NCBI RefSeq assembly: GCF_900108345.1 | Contig: NZ_FNVV01000014.1 | Coordinates: 1,116,001 to 1,180,000, forward strand | Origin: Bacteroides ndongoniae | GTDB lineage: Bacteria > Bacteroidota > Bacteroidia > Bacteroidales > Bacteroidaceae | Direction of reading: 5' to 3' | Length of the DNA stretch: 64,000 bases | In this document: positions 28,991-38,742 of the stretch, piece by piece | Layout of the letters: each line of letters begins with the position of its first letter | Numbering within the stretch: position 1 is the stretch's first letter | The notes under the pieces: generated by a model | The model's database searches: none | Seen by the model: the letters and a program-made list of their open reading frames with translations, nothing else | Told to the model about the DNA's origin: nothing | Made by a program: the position numbers and the translations under genes

Positions 28991-30943
28991 TCATTCTTCC
29001 AAAGTCACATCCTTTATTACAATCTCATTTCCGCCACTCGACCAGAAACCAATTATATACAAGTGCGAAGGGTCTAACTTATCGCCGTTACCATCTTTCA
29101 TATTGTGCAAATCAACCGTAATTTCCCGCGTATTTACAAAATCATACGATGCGGGCGAAGACCAATAAGTATTCTCATCAAATAATCGGAATGATACTGG
29201 AAAATTTGGATCAGCATAATCATTTCCCAATTCTACATGTATGCTTTTGTATCCCGACAAATCAAGGCCGCTTTTATATTCCCAGCCACCAAATCCCCAC
29301 TGACCGGTTATCAATACATGTGTATCTTCATCAAATGAGCCAGTACCAAAAATCGACGGATTAAACATCTCCATAGTCAACAAAAATGGATTCAAAACAC
29401 GGACTTTAAAACTTATCTCCTTAGTTACATCCTTCTGCGAAGTATAAGATGCTATTACCGTAGCCTCACCTTGTTTAAGAGCTGAAATCTTACCTAACTC
29501 CCCTACAGTTACTATATCCGGATTATCACAAGTGAATTTTACTTTTTCGGTCACCATCTGGCTACTTCCATCTGCATACACAGCCTTTATGGCTGCATAA
29601 CAAGCATCTCCCATTCTGATTTCATTCTCTGTATTCACATTAACCAATTCCAGACTTTCCAGATCGCCTTCAGGAATTTCTTCACCAGCATATTCCTTAA
29701 ACCAATGATATACAGGCCAAGGACATGCTTCCGGATCGTTCAGGAAAGTATAGGCCCCTTCTTCGCCCGGCACATCTTTAAAATCAATCAATAAATGAGA
29801 GCCCGCAAAAAGTAACCAACTCACATTTCCACACTTATCAACAATATATTTAAAGTTAGCACCAAACCCATAGCCACCAGCTACACCTGTATAACTTTTA
29901 CCCCAGGTTGAATCATATTTAGCCGGAGCCCAATCCATTTCAGTCACCATAATAGGTGCTATATTGGCTGCAGGCTGTATTGAATTGTCCCAACCCTGCT
30001 GGAACGATTCATAACCACCTCCCTAGGAGCCGCCCTGTTCTGCACTTTCCTTTTCGGCATCACTGCCATACCAACCAGGATATACATGAATGGCATAACC
30101 TATATTATCCCCTTCAATAGGATTGATGGCATAACCACTATATTGTGACTGATAGCCCAATCCTGGCACTCAAATTAGATTCCGAGCCCCATTATCCCGT
30201 ATCTTGTCGACAATAGCCTGACAGAAAATCTTCATCTGATCATAAAAGATTTGTTCTCCACTTCCACAACGGCTACCATCCGCAGTCATAATATTGATTG
30301 GCTCATTAGCCAATTCAAACATGACACCTTTATTATTCTTCAATTTAGGATGCTGAGAAACGATATCCCATACTTTTATCAGGAAGTCATTATAGTCATC
30401 TCCTACAGCTATTGTATCCGGAGAAACTCCAGGCGGACGCATTACTACGTATATTCCTCTTTCATTGGCGTATTCAGCCATAGGAACAAACAGTTCATCC
30501 AAATACTTACGAAAGCGCGATTCCGAAAAACGTTCATGACCTTCATAACGAACAGACGGCAGTGCAGGATCATCACTCCAATACGGGTCCAAATGCATAC
30601 GCACAAAGTTCACCCTCCATCCTGCACTCAACATTCCGTCTATCTGTTTTTTATTATGACGCATACATCCGTCTACATCATAATCTCCCCATGTGTTCTG
30701 ATTAAAGAATGGGCTAAAAGTCATTGCAAATCCATGCAGATTAACAATATCACCCTCTTCATTTCTCAAATAACGTCCAACAACCGAAAGTTTAGGCATA
30801 TTACCTATATCCGGAGTATCTCCCGGCTTTTCTTCTGGTGTTTCAACGTCTGACTCTCCCGATTCTTCTGGCATTTTGTCATCCGAACATGATGACACAA
30901 CAAACAATGCCAAAAACAGAAATAAATTCCATAGTGTTTTCAT
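28991..30943 (-). pseudogene. GH5-family glycanase lipoprotein gene with two in-frame stop codons
   Basis: One continuous reading frame from the ATG at 30943 encodes about 650 codons, but is interrupted by TGA at 30170-30172 (codon 258) and TAG at 30023-30025 (codon 307). There is no frameshift: translation continues in the same frame with sensible sequence throughout. The protein would have a lipobox (VVSSC), an acidic linker, a GH5 barrel with acid/base Glu214 (ELANEPI) and nucleophile Glu335 (VTEMDW), a Big_2-type Ig domain and a C-terminal CBM-like sandwich. The two catalytic Glu lie on opposite sides of the stops, so neither fragment can be active. The first stop probably replaces Trp ('NLI-stop-VPGLGYQSQY'). 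An operator-type promoter precedes it, so it is still the leader gene of the unit. Confidence 0.88.
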
Positions 30944-30982
30944 ATGCAAAAATGTGTGTGTTTAATGATATTAGTGATGAAG

Positions 30983-31048
30983 CAAAAATAGCCTCTCTAT
31001 TCCAAATACACCTTATGTTTATGTTACATAAACTTTCGCTTACGTAAC
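30983..31048 (-). promoter_or_regulatory. HTCS-type promoter of the GH5/GH10/GH127-146 unit
   Basis: The + strand shows ATGTTAC at 31021-31027 and ACGTAAC at 31042-31048, 21 bp apart. On the - strand TATTTTTG (30983-30990), a TAnnTTTG match, lies 30 bp downstream of the pair. The region between and around the half-sites is almost the same as in the promoter at 38.3 kb (shared TACATAAACTTTCG). The transcription start should be about 30-35 bp before the ATG at 30943. Confidence 0.75.
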
Positions 31049-31124
31049 ATCACGCGTTTAAATTTGTTAATTACACATGAAAAACAAGCCCAAATTGAAA
31101 TTTTATCTTCAAAATCTTAAATCC

Positions 31125-32993
31125 CTACCAAACATCCGTCCGAAATGGCGATGCCAACAAGCCATCCTTATTACACAAATTCGCATCCGACGGATTGTCA
31201 CTCCATGCATAACGGACAGCTACGGGATGGTCTATTTCCGAGCTACTAACAACTACTTTATTCCCTTTTATCACAGCATCAGCCCAAACAAATTTCCGAT
31301 CTTCACCAGCTATCGCAAAATGTTTCAAAGCACCACCACGAGACTTTAAGCCACGTCCTTGCGTGTCGAAAGTAAGTATTATACGGTTGCCCTCTATCTT
31401 CATATCTTTATAAACAGGGCCTTGACAAACCAATTTTTCCCCATAAGCCAACTTTTTCGCTCCCAAGAATAATCTTTTTGCCACACTTTTTTTATCCAAA
31501 GGATGAATGTCATTCCACTCACCGACATCATAAGTTACAGCCAATGATGTATTAGGAATTGTCAATGCAGCCTTCAGTTGCGCTTCACGCAATCGAGCCC
31601 ATCCGCTATCCGTCGGTTTATCATGTTTCTTCATATAATTAGGAAGCTGAACCAAAAAGAATGGCATATCAGGCATATTCCACAATTCACGCCAATTCTC
31701 TACCAACCCTTTCAACATCGGATAATACTCATCAGGACGTCCCGTATTGCTTTCACCTTGATACCATACTGCTCCACGAACTTTCCAATGACGAATCGGA
31801 TAAATCATTCCATTATAAAGTCCAGAACCGGCTTGACGCAGATTTTTCAATCGGTCAGCATATTTATCCGCTTCACGTTTATCATAACCGACTGCATATT
31901 TCCACTCACCTTCCAGATTTACTTCATCTGCATCTCCTTTCAACAAATAGGGTTTGTCCGGTACAATCTCACCGTATCCGTTTGCTGCTTCCAGTCTTAA
32001 AGTTATATTATTCACCCCCTCAACCAACACACCGGCAGGAACATCATATTTACGAGGAGGACCAAAGTAGGTTGTATGGCCAACCAGGCATCCATTCACA
32101 TATACCCTGTCGTCATCCGCCATACGTCCCATATACAGTTTAGCATGACGCCCTACCATGGAAGCCGGACATACAAAACTTTTCCTGTACCAGATAGCCC
32201 CTTTCGTCTGAATACCTTTTTCAGCCCATGTACTCGGTACATCTATCGTCTGCCAATCCGAATCATTCCAATCTTTCTTGTACCACAAGCCTTCACCTTT
32301 ATCCTGACGAGCCTGTTTTACAGCTTCAAAAGCCTCTTGGTCAACGACATAACGAGGCACTTCTTTCAGATGTTCCTGACTGACCCACGACTGTATGGAC
32401 GATCCTCCAAGGCTTGAAACAATCACTCCAACGGGAAGACCTGTATAGTTATACGTTTCTACTGCAAAAAAATAGGCCAACGAAGTCCAATTCATCACTT
32501 CCGACGAAGTAGCCGAATGCCATACGGCATCACCAGCAATCTCTTCCTTCAACTCTTCTTTTGAATCTTGTGTAGGAACCTTATAATGACGAATCATGTG
32601 ATTATTGGACACTGGTATCTCCGGGAATTTTTCAACCAGCCGATGAATAGGCGTTTCCTGATTGGATTGTCCGGACATCAGCCACACATCACCGACCAAT
32701 ACATCACGTATCGTCAACTCATTTACTTCCATAATGAAAGGACCGCCAGCCGTCTGAGCCGGCAACATCACCTGCCAGTTGCCTTTATCATCAGCTTCCG
32801 TATTGTAAAAACTACCTCTAAAGCGTACTGTTACTTTTTCAGCAGGATCAGCCCATCCCCAGATTTTCAGTTCCGTATCACGCTGAAGCACCATCCGGTC
32901 ACTGACAAGTTTTGGCAAACGTATTTTAGCCGCCAAAGGTTGTGCCGACAAAAGCACCAATAAACTATATATAATGTATGATAATCGTTTCAT
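31125..32993 (-). CDS. CE20/SASA-type acetylesterase with inserted jelly-roll domain
   Basis: A 622-residue exported protein (signal peptide ending LAAK). It is an SGNH esterase of the sialate O-acetylesterase (SASA) type: nucleophile Ser110 in SGQSNQE, WYQGESN in the second block, and the Asp495/His497 pair in NDIHP. Between the first and second catalytic blocks (about 230-350) sits a GH2-like sugar-binding jelly roll (RMADDDRVYVNG). That architecture is typical of CE20 xylan acetylesterases. The Gln in GQSNQE, where Met is usual, is a small oddity. It is the last gene of the GH2-GH115 unit, so it probably deacetylates xylan fragments so that the glucuronidase and xylanases can act. Confidence 0.88.
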   Translation of the reverse strand: MKRLSYIIYSLLVLLSAQPLAAKIRLPKLVSDRMVLQRDTELKIWGWADPAEKVTVRFRGSFYNTEADDKGNWQVMLPAQTAGGPFIMEVNELTIRDVLVGDVWLMSGQSNQETPIHRLVEKFPEIPVSNNHMIRHYKVPTQDSKEELKEEIAGDAVWHSATSSEVMNWTSLAYFFAVETYNYTGLPVGVIVSSLGGSSIQSWVSQEHLKEVPRYVVDQEAFEAVKQARQDKGEGLWYKKDWNDSDWQTIDVPSTWAEKGIQTKGAIWYRKSFVCPASMVGRHAKLYMGRMADDDRVYVNGCLVGHTTYFGPPRKYDVPAGVLVEGVNNITLRLEAANGYGEIVPDKPYLLKGDADEVNLEGEWKYAVGYDKREADKYADRLKNLRQAGSGLYNGMIYPIRHWKVRGAVWYQGESNTGRPDEYYPMLKGLVENWRELWNMPDMPFFLVQLPNYMKKHDKPTDSGWARLREAQLKAALTIPNTSLAVTYDVGEWNDIHPLDKKSVAKRLFLGAKKLAYGEKLVCQGPVYKDMKIEGNRIILTFDTQGRGLKSRGGALKHFAIAGEDRKFVWADAVIKGNKVVVSSSEIDHPVAVRYAWSDNPSDANLCNKDGLLASPFRTDVW

Positions 32994-33067
32994 TTTACTT
33001 CTATTATATGAATCAGAAAAACAATTCTAAAACTCAAAAAACTTTCATTACCCAGCTCAACCGGATA

Positions 33068-35637
33068 TTATTTTCCATAACTTCTTGGACCAACATAGGT
33101 TTTCTTCAGACCTCCCCAGTCAACAACAACCCGTTGCACAATCATACCGGGGTCTCCACATATCAAAGCCAATGTATGCTTTTCTTTCATCAGATCTATC
33201 GGGAAGACTGCTTTAAAAACAGCACCGTTTTGCAAAACTTGTGTCTTCCACTCCGGCGAATATTCTTTTGGAAGATTTTCACCAATAGCAACTTCCGACA
33301 GATCTACAGAAACACCGAAACGCGTACTACGCCCTTCGTATATCGGGAAAAATGGCAATGTATATACCGTTACCTCCACACTGTCTGCATCTATTTTGCC
33401 TAATTCATATTCAAAACGGGGTGCATCCTTGGCTCTCGGATCAACAACCGGTTGTGTAGCCTCACCCAGCTGAATGCAACGCCAATCATAGCCCAATCCC
33501 TCAAGCAATTGTAAGGAATGAGTTGCAGATTCTGTTTTACTCTTATAATCAGCCAAATCGAGCACCGCACAACCTTGCAATACATCCTCATTGGGTAATG
33601 GATTAATATCAACCTCTTGTGCAACCACTCCTTCGGTAAAAGTAACATCAGGCATATTCTGATATTTGGCACACCATCCCGGAGCCAGTTCCATCATATA
33701 ATTCCATTTACCATCCAACAAACTATTATAGCAATCGTTCAATGCCTGGATACTGTCAAAAGCTAATTTCGATTCACGGGCAGCCCAATTAGCGCCAGCC
33801 ACATCATTCTGTTTCAGCAATTCATGATTCAGTTGTGCCATCAGGAATTTACGGTTCATCTGATACGAAGCCATAGCCGGATAAGCCACCATCTCGTAAA
33901 AAGCCGGACGATATGCCTTTGGCATCACGTCAAGCAATTTTTTTACTTTATCCGATAACAGCCGATAATCAGCCAGACGTCCTCGTGCATCATTATAATT
34001 GGCAAACGAATATTCCGTATCACTCAGTTTTTCTAAATGAGGCGCATCCCACTCTCTCTCCCATCCCATAAACTCAGGCTTACGACTCCAAGCCAAACGG
34101 TAATAATCGTCAAGCAAAGTCTGGAACTCGCCTCGGAAAGTCTGTCCAAATACACCAGCCAGGTAATCAGCCTGATGACGATTCACATTCTGATAATCAA
34201 AACGATCAAAATCCCAAGCCATATCAAAGAATGTCGTTACAGCCAACTCCATTGGCTTGATGTCTCCTACATTAAGCAACCAATATCGGTCGGCCCCCGT
34301 ATCGTAAGCCTTCTTCAACTCTTCGTACATCAACACGGGAGGAGTTGTATTAAGCCACAAATAATCATGAGGAGCTCCCAAATAAGATGTATGATAATAT
34401 ACTCCTGCACGTCCTGTACGCTTTTGTTCATCCGGATTGCTTAAGCGCTTTAAATAACCATAGTTATCATCCACCCAAACCAAAGTAACTCGTCCGGAAC
34501 TTTCAGACCCGCTTCGTACAACTCCAATGCCTCTTTGTAAGGAACAAATATCTGTGGAACCTCTTCAAGTGGTTTATCAATGTATTTCTTTAAAATCTTG
34601 CGCTGGTCTGTGATGGCTTGCGACAACATTTCGACTTTTTCTTCTTCACTCATGTCGCCACGCATTCCCTCGTCGTGCAATCCGCGCATAGCCAACGTAT
34701 ATACGTTTTCATAAGGGGCAGCCTCTTTTACACGGTTATCCAGCTTTTTCAATATAGTCTTCCGGTTGGTCTTATAATTCCATTCACCATCCCGTCCCTT
34801 ATTCCACTCCCATGTCGAAGCATTATTGAACAGCAAAGGTTCGCAATGCGACGTAGTAATAAGAATGCCGTATTCATCAGCCACCTTCTTACTGCCCGGA
34901 TGAGAATAAAAGGCCCCTGTACAGGTATGCATAGCCGGAGCTAACATATTTCCTTTCAGACGAAGAATCAGTTCGCATACCTTCGCATATGTCTTAGGAC
35001 CTATATCGTTCAGTTCCTTTTCGAAGTTCTTGGAAGCCCAAGGTTTCATGCCCCAATCTTCATCATTGATAAAAATGCCACGATACTTTATCGATGGCGT
35101 GTCAGATACATAGTTTGCCTCTACAAAAACGGCGTCCCTATGTACTACTGGCACATCGGCCCACCAATACCAGGGCGAAACACCAATAGCCTCGCTGATA
35201 GAGAAAACACCATAAGCGGTTCCACGACGATCGCTACCAGCCACTACTATAGCACGTTTCACTCCGTCAAACGGATGCTCAATAGTACGAACGATAAAAC
35301 GTTCCCAACCACCCTGAATAGTCGAGATATCCAGTTTCCCTTCTTCTACCAACCGGTCTATCCAACGACTATATCCAATAGTACCTACAATTACAGCTTC
35401 TCCATTCTGCAATGCTGTAGTTTGCGCCACAATCGAATTTCCTGTCACCCGTTCAATATCTGCCGCAAGCAGACAGGCAGCTTTTTTAGCAACCTCCCAA
35501 TCATCGGCATCATATAAGATTGCAGCTTTAGTCAGTTCTACTTTATTAATGCCACCCTCGTAACTCACCGTCACAACATCAGTAGCATAAAGCGACGTCG
35601 TTAGCAGCAACAATAAAGACATTAAAATTTGTTTCAT
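33068..35637 (-). pseudogene. GH115 alpha-glucuronidase gene broken by a single-base frameshift
   Basis: Two overlapping frames (34450-35652 and 33068-34483) together give one GH115 protein of about 850 residues. The start with a signal peptide is the ATG at 35637 (MKQILMSLLLLLTTSLYA). The 5' part ends in a nonsense tail after 'GLKVPDE'; the expected 'VTLVWVDDNYGYLKR' follows in the other frame. The lesion is loss of one G at 34488-34491, in what should read GAG-GTT or GAA-GTT. GH115 removes (4-O-methyl)glucuronic acid from internal and terminal xylose units. Family blocks include GTAYGVFSISEAIGVSPWYWWAD-like, MKPWASKNF and the C-terminal beta-sandwich. Without the lesion the gene looks complete. 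It may be a real null allele or a sequencing error. Confidence 0.9.
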
Positions 35638-35675
35638 ATTCATTCTATTCATTTTATTACCCTATATTCAAATAC

Positions 35676-38291
35676 TTAATCAGCTACACGGCCTTGTACC
35701 CTGACTTCTGCCAATCGAGGCCAAATATTTCCTTCATCCATACTGAAAGAAAAACGTACAAAACGCATCTTCAATGGCTGTTCAAAAGAAAGCCTTACAT
35801 CTTGTTTCTCACCTGTAGTTGTACTATAATCACCCACAAGCTGCCACGTTTCTTTATCGGCAGAAATTTCTATTTTAAAACGGCAGTTTACTTTTTCTGC
35901 AAACCGGGCCGTTATAGTATGCAGCCAAAGTCCTCTTTCTGTATCCAATATCCAATAAGCCGAGTTTTCCTCTGCCGCTGGTTGCCAATAACTTTCTTCA
36001 TCCCCATCAGCAGCCAGTCCCGGTGAATGCCCTTTCTGCGAACTTGAAGCAAACGTCGGATTATTCAGACCATAAGTTTGCATTTCGCCACCTTCAATAC
36101 CTTTTATATAACGTATGTAAGGACGGTCCACAACCTCTGGACTAACCCCTTCCTGATATGCCTGTTCACCCTCAAAGCGTAATGTCAAGCGAGCAGAAGA
36201 CAGTCCGGGCGATGAAGCTTCCACCACTGTATTTCCGGCATAATAAGACCGAAAAGCAATGGCGGCCTTACCATCCTGAATGCGAATATCACTGTCCGGG
36301 CGGAAAGTAATAGACTTTCCTGTAGGAAACTCACCTGGTCCCGACACTACTCGCAATGTCACTGTCGGTGTATTGCTCAATTCCCGGCCATCGGCATCTG
36401 TTACCACTACAATCAGTTGTGTGTCGTCTGTTCCATCTGTTGCAATATTGTCCGTTTTCGAAGCTTTCAGCAGCAAGCGGGCAGCCTCCCCTTCGGCAGG
36501 CCACTCAGGTGGAGCCACCTTGGTATAAGCATTCCGATACCAGTACCAGGAACGTTTCGGTAAACGGAAATAATCTACAATACCCATCTTAGCCATATCG
36601 CTACCAAATATGCTGCCATGATCGAAACCACACCAGATTGCCTGACCGCTTCTCCAAGTACGTCCTTTCCAACTATCATCACGTGCCAGATCTCCCCAAC
36701 CGGGTATATATTGTCCCGGACGGTCTGCTGTCGTGCTACCATATTCAGTAACTACCGAAGGCACAGGCGGCTGCTGGAAATCAGGGATATTAGCTCCATC
36801 GCCATTATAGCCAGCTACGTCACCAATCAAATCGATGCGTTCCTCTCCCAACGGACGTTGTACTCCACCAACCGCAGCCTTACGGGTATCATCCAGCATG
36901 TGAGTTTTTTCAACCATCCGCTTTAACAATCTTTTCACCCCCGGCATGGTCTGTCCATCGGTAAAGAAAGGTTCGTTACACATACTCCAGACAAACACCG
37001 ACGGATGGTTGCGATGAATGCGTATCATTTCTTCCAGCTGACGCAATACATCAGCCTCGAACGCCGCCGTATCGGCAGCATTCAGCGGATAAGCTCCGGC
37101 TGTCCACCCACCGTCTACTTTCGGACCTGCTGTACTCCAGAAAGGAGCTTCAGACCAGAACAACATGCCTTCACGGTCGCAAGCATCCGTGAAAGCCGGA
37201 GAATGCGGATAGTGTGAACCACGAATCATATCAAAGCCCGCTTCTTTCATCAACCGCACATCCCTACGGGCTGCAGCATCGGTCACAGCATCACCCCATC
37301 CAGCCTGATCCTGGTGTACATTTGCTCCTCTAAAATAATAATGCTCCCCATTCAGGAAAAATCCCTTATCCGCAGTCCACTCAAACCATCGGAAACCAAA
37401 CGTGATTTCTTCCGAATCCAGCAAGCGTTTTCCGTCATACAACTTGCTGACCAATGTATAAAGAGCTGGAGAAGCCGGAGACCAAAGAGCCGGAGAAACT
37501 ATTTCCGGAGTTTGTACGTCATAAAGCGTCTCCTTGCCAGCCTCAATGCGTTTCGTTTTTGAGCACTCTGCAACCTTCTGTCCCAAAGAGTTCTTTACTA
37601 TTATATATAAGGTATAGTCTCCCATTCGGTCATCAGTGTTCTTCACACAGGCTTTTACCCTTACTGACGACGATTTACCTGCATTCTTCTCCAGCGTCGG
37701 AGTAGTAACAGCCGTACCGTACCAATCCAAATAAACCGGATGTTTTTTCACCAAACGGACATTCCGATAAATACCTCCACTAAACACATGCTCACCACCC
37801 CGTGGAGCCAGGGTAGCTTGCCAAAGATTATTCACTCTGACGGCTATCACATTGTCTCCCTCCATTGCATACGGAGTAAAGTCGATACTGAATCCTGTAT
37901 ATCCACCTGCATGGCTTCCAGCCAGCCGTCCATTGACATAAACTTCTGCTTCCTGAAAAACGCCATCGAATTCCAGAAAAAGTCGCTTCGACAAGTCTTT
38001 TTTTCCCAGCTGAAGGTGTTTCCTATACCAGCCATAGCCTACATAAAAATCTTTCGATAGAAAATAAGGGATGCTGAACGAATGAGGCAATCCGATAGGT
38101 TCCCAATCGGCATCGTTATATTGTGGCTGAGCCGCACCCGCCACATCTCCCTGCTTATATTTCCATAAGCGATTCAACAACGTTGTCTCACGTCCCTTCT
38201 CCGAAGTTCGTTCTGACGTAACAGTTCCCCACACATATAATGGCAAAGCCAAAAGGAAAAATAGTAGTAATAGCGTTTTATAGTTCTTCAT
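35676..38291 (-). CDS. GH2 beta-glycosidase (beta-galactosidase-like) with F5/8-type C-terminal domain
   Basis: An 871-residue exported protein with signal peptide (about 1-22). It has the GH2 order: sugar-binding jelly roll (about 40-190), Ig-like domain (about 200-300), catalytic barrel with acid/base Glu440 (SMCNEPFF) and nucleophile Glu516 (VVTEYGST), further Ig-like domain(s), and an F5/8 type C (CBM32-like) domain (about 735-868). GH2 covers beta-galactosidase, beta-glucuronidase and others; the motifs suggest a galactosidase-like enzyme, but the sugar is not certain. It is first in its unit, 28 bp or so after the predicted transcription start, and 38 bp before the GH115 start. It would trim a terminal beta-linked sugar from xylan side chains. 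Confidence 0.9.
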   Translation of the reverse strand: MKNYKTLLLLFFLLALPLYVWGTVTSERTSEKGRETTLLNRLWKYKQGDVAGAAQPQYNDADWEPIGLPHSFSIPYFLSKDFYVGYGWYRKHLQLGKKDLSKRLFLEFDGVFQEAEVYVNGRLAGSHAGGYTGFSIDFTPYAMEGDNVIAVRVNNLWQATLAPRGGEHVFSGGIYRNVRLVKKHPVYLDWYGTAVTTPTLEKNAGKSSSVRVKACVKNTDDRMGDYTLYIIVKNSLGQKVAECSKTKRIEAGKETLYDVQTPEIVSPALWSPASPALYTLVSKLYDGKRLLDSEEITFGFRWFEWTADKGFFLNGEHYYFRGANVHQDQAGWGDAVTDAAARRDVRLMKEAGFDMIRGSHYPHSPAFTDACDREGMLFWSEAPFWSTAGPKVDGGWTAGAYPLNAADTAAFEADVLRQLEEMIRIHRNHPSVFVWSMCNEPFFTDGQTMPGVKRLLKRMVEKTHMLDDTRKAAVGGVQRPLGEERIDLIGDVAGYNGDGANIPDFQQPPVPSVVTEYGSTTADRPGQYIPGWGDLARDDSWKGRTWRSGQAIWCGFDHGSIFGSDMAKMGIVDYFRLPKRSWYWYRNAYTKVAPPEWPAEGEAARLLLKASKTDNIATDGTDDTQLIVVVTDADGRELSNTPTVTLRVVSGPGEFPTGKSITFRPDSDIRIQDGKAAIAFRSYYAGNTVVEASSPGLSSARLTLRFEGEQAYQEGVSPEVVDRPYIRYIKGIEGGEMQTYGLNNPTFASSSQKGHSPGLAADGDEESYWQPAAEENSAYWILDTERGLWLHTITARFAEKVNCRFKIEISADKETWQLVGDYSTTTGEKQDVRLSFEQPLKMRFVRFSFSMDEGNIWPRLAEVRVQGRVAD

Positions 38292-38326
38292 AATAAAAAA
38301 ACGGTTATAAAAAATTTCTATTGTTA

Positions 38327-38392
38327 CAAATATAGTTCCTTTTTAGCGAACAGACCTTATTGATATGTTACATAAACTTTCGTTCACGTAAC
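38327..38392 (-). promoter_or_regulatory. HTCS-type promoter of the GH2/GH115/CE20 unit
   Basis: The + strand shows ATGTTAC at 38365-38371 and ACGTAAC at 38386-38392, 21 bp apart. On the - strand TATATTTG (38327-38334), a perfect TAnnTTTG box, lies 30 bp downstream. The spacer TACATAAACTTTCG is shared with the promoter at 31.0 kb, and the flank with the one at 22.8 kb. No good -33 TTTG box is seen, as expected for an activator-dependent promoter. Confidence 0.78.
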
Positions 38393-38462
38393 ATCACAAG
38401 CAAAAATTGATTAAATTATGGTTATTCAGTATCCGATTTGCTTATTGCACATCGTTTTTTTG

Positions 38463-38573
38463 CCAACTATGCACTTCGACTGCACTAACTGTTACAGTGT
38501 TGCTACACCAATTATGCAGCGTTACTGCATTAACTGTTGCAGTACGAAGAGCTAACTGGGGAAAATATTGTGG
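38463..38573. repeat. 22-bp-period repeat array with five CTAACT-type anchors
   Basis: Anchors of the form YYAAYT lie at 38463, 38485, 38508, 38530 and 38552, so the spacing is 22, 23, 22 and 22 bp. The segments between anchors differ in sequence but several are palindromic (for example ATGCAG...CTGCAT). The last unit begins CTAACTGGGGAA, almost the same as a unit in the array at 57.4 kb. It sits between the terminator of one unit and the operator of the next. Confidence 0.75.
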
Positions 38574-38630
38574 ATAATAGGGGAAGAAAATAAATTGTAT
38601 CATAGAAAAAATCATTTGCCGATTAGTAAT

Positions 38631-38665
38631 AAAAAAACCTGCACTATCTTCGCAGATAATGCAGG
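38631..38665 (-). terminator. Terminator of the susCD-GH10 unit
   Basis: On the - strand a hairpin with a CCTGCA/TGCAGG outer stem and a TATC/GATA inner stem (38638-38665) is followed by seven T (38631-38637). It lies about 80 bp after the GH10 stop codon at 38743. Confidence 0.85.
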
Positions 38666-38742
38666 CTATTATAAGAAGTAATTAATCTTTCAAATTTCAA
38701 AACGAAAGAATTTCCCTTAACTCTTATCAAATAAAACTTGTG

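Larger units (their letters stand above)
38292..38742. other. 451-bp intergenic control region
   Basis: No gene is supported. From right to left it holds the terminator of the susCD unit (38631-38665), a five-anchor 22-bp repeat array (38463-38573), and the operator-type promoter of the GH2 unit (38327-38392). Two regulatory functions and one repeat are therefore packed between the GH10 stop and the GH2 start. Confidence 0.7.

Noticed and set aside
30023..30172. Programmed recoding (selenocysteine or stop readthrough) in the GH5 gene
   Set aside because: The two stops are of different type, lie at non-equivalent places in a GH barrel with no Cys-based chemistry, and no recoding hairpin is evident. 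Pseudogene or sequence error is simpler.
28991..30949. Two separate genes, a short GH5-like lipoprotein and a 319-residue protein
   Set aside because: Both lie in the same frame with matching barrel halves, and the DNA between them also translates into expected GH5 sequence. The longer left part has no signal peptide.
33068..34483. Independent gene for the C-terminal GH115 part
   Set aside because: It would have to start with TTG inside a catalytic-domain motif, without a signal peptide, and it overlaps the upstream fragment exactly at the one-base shift.
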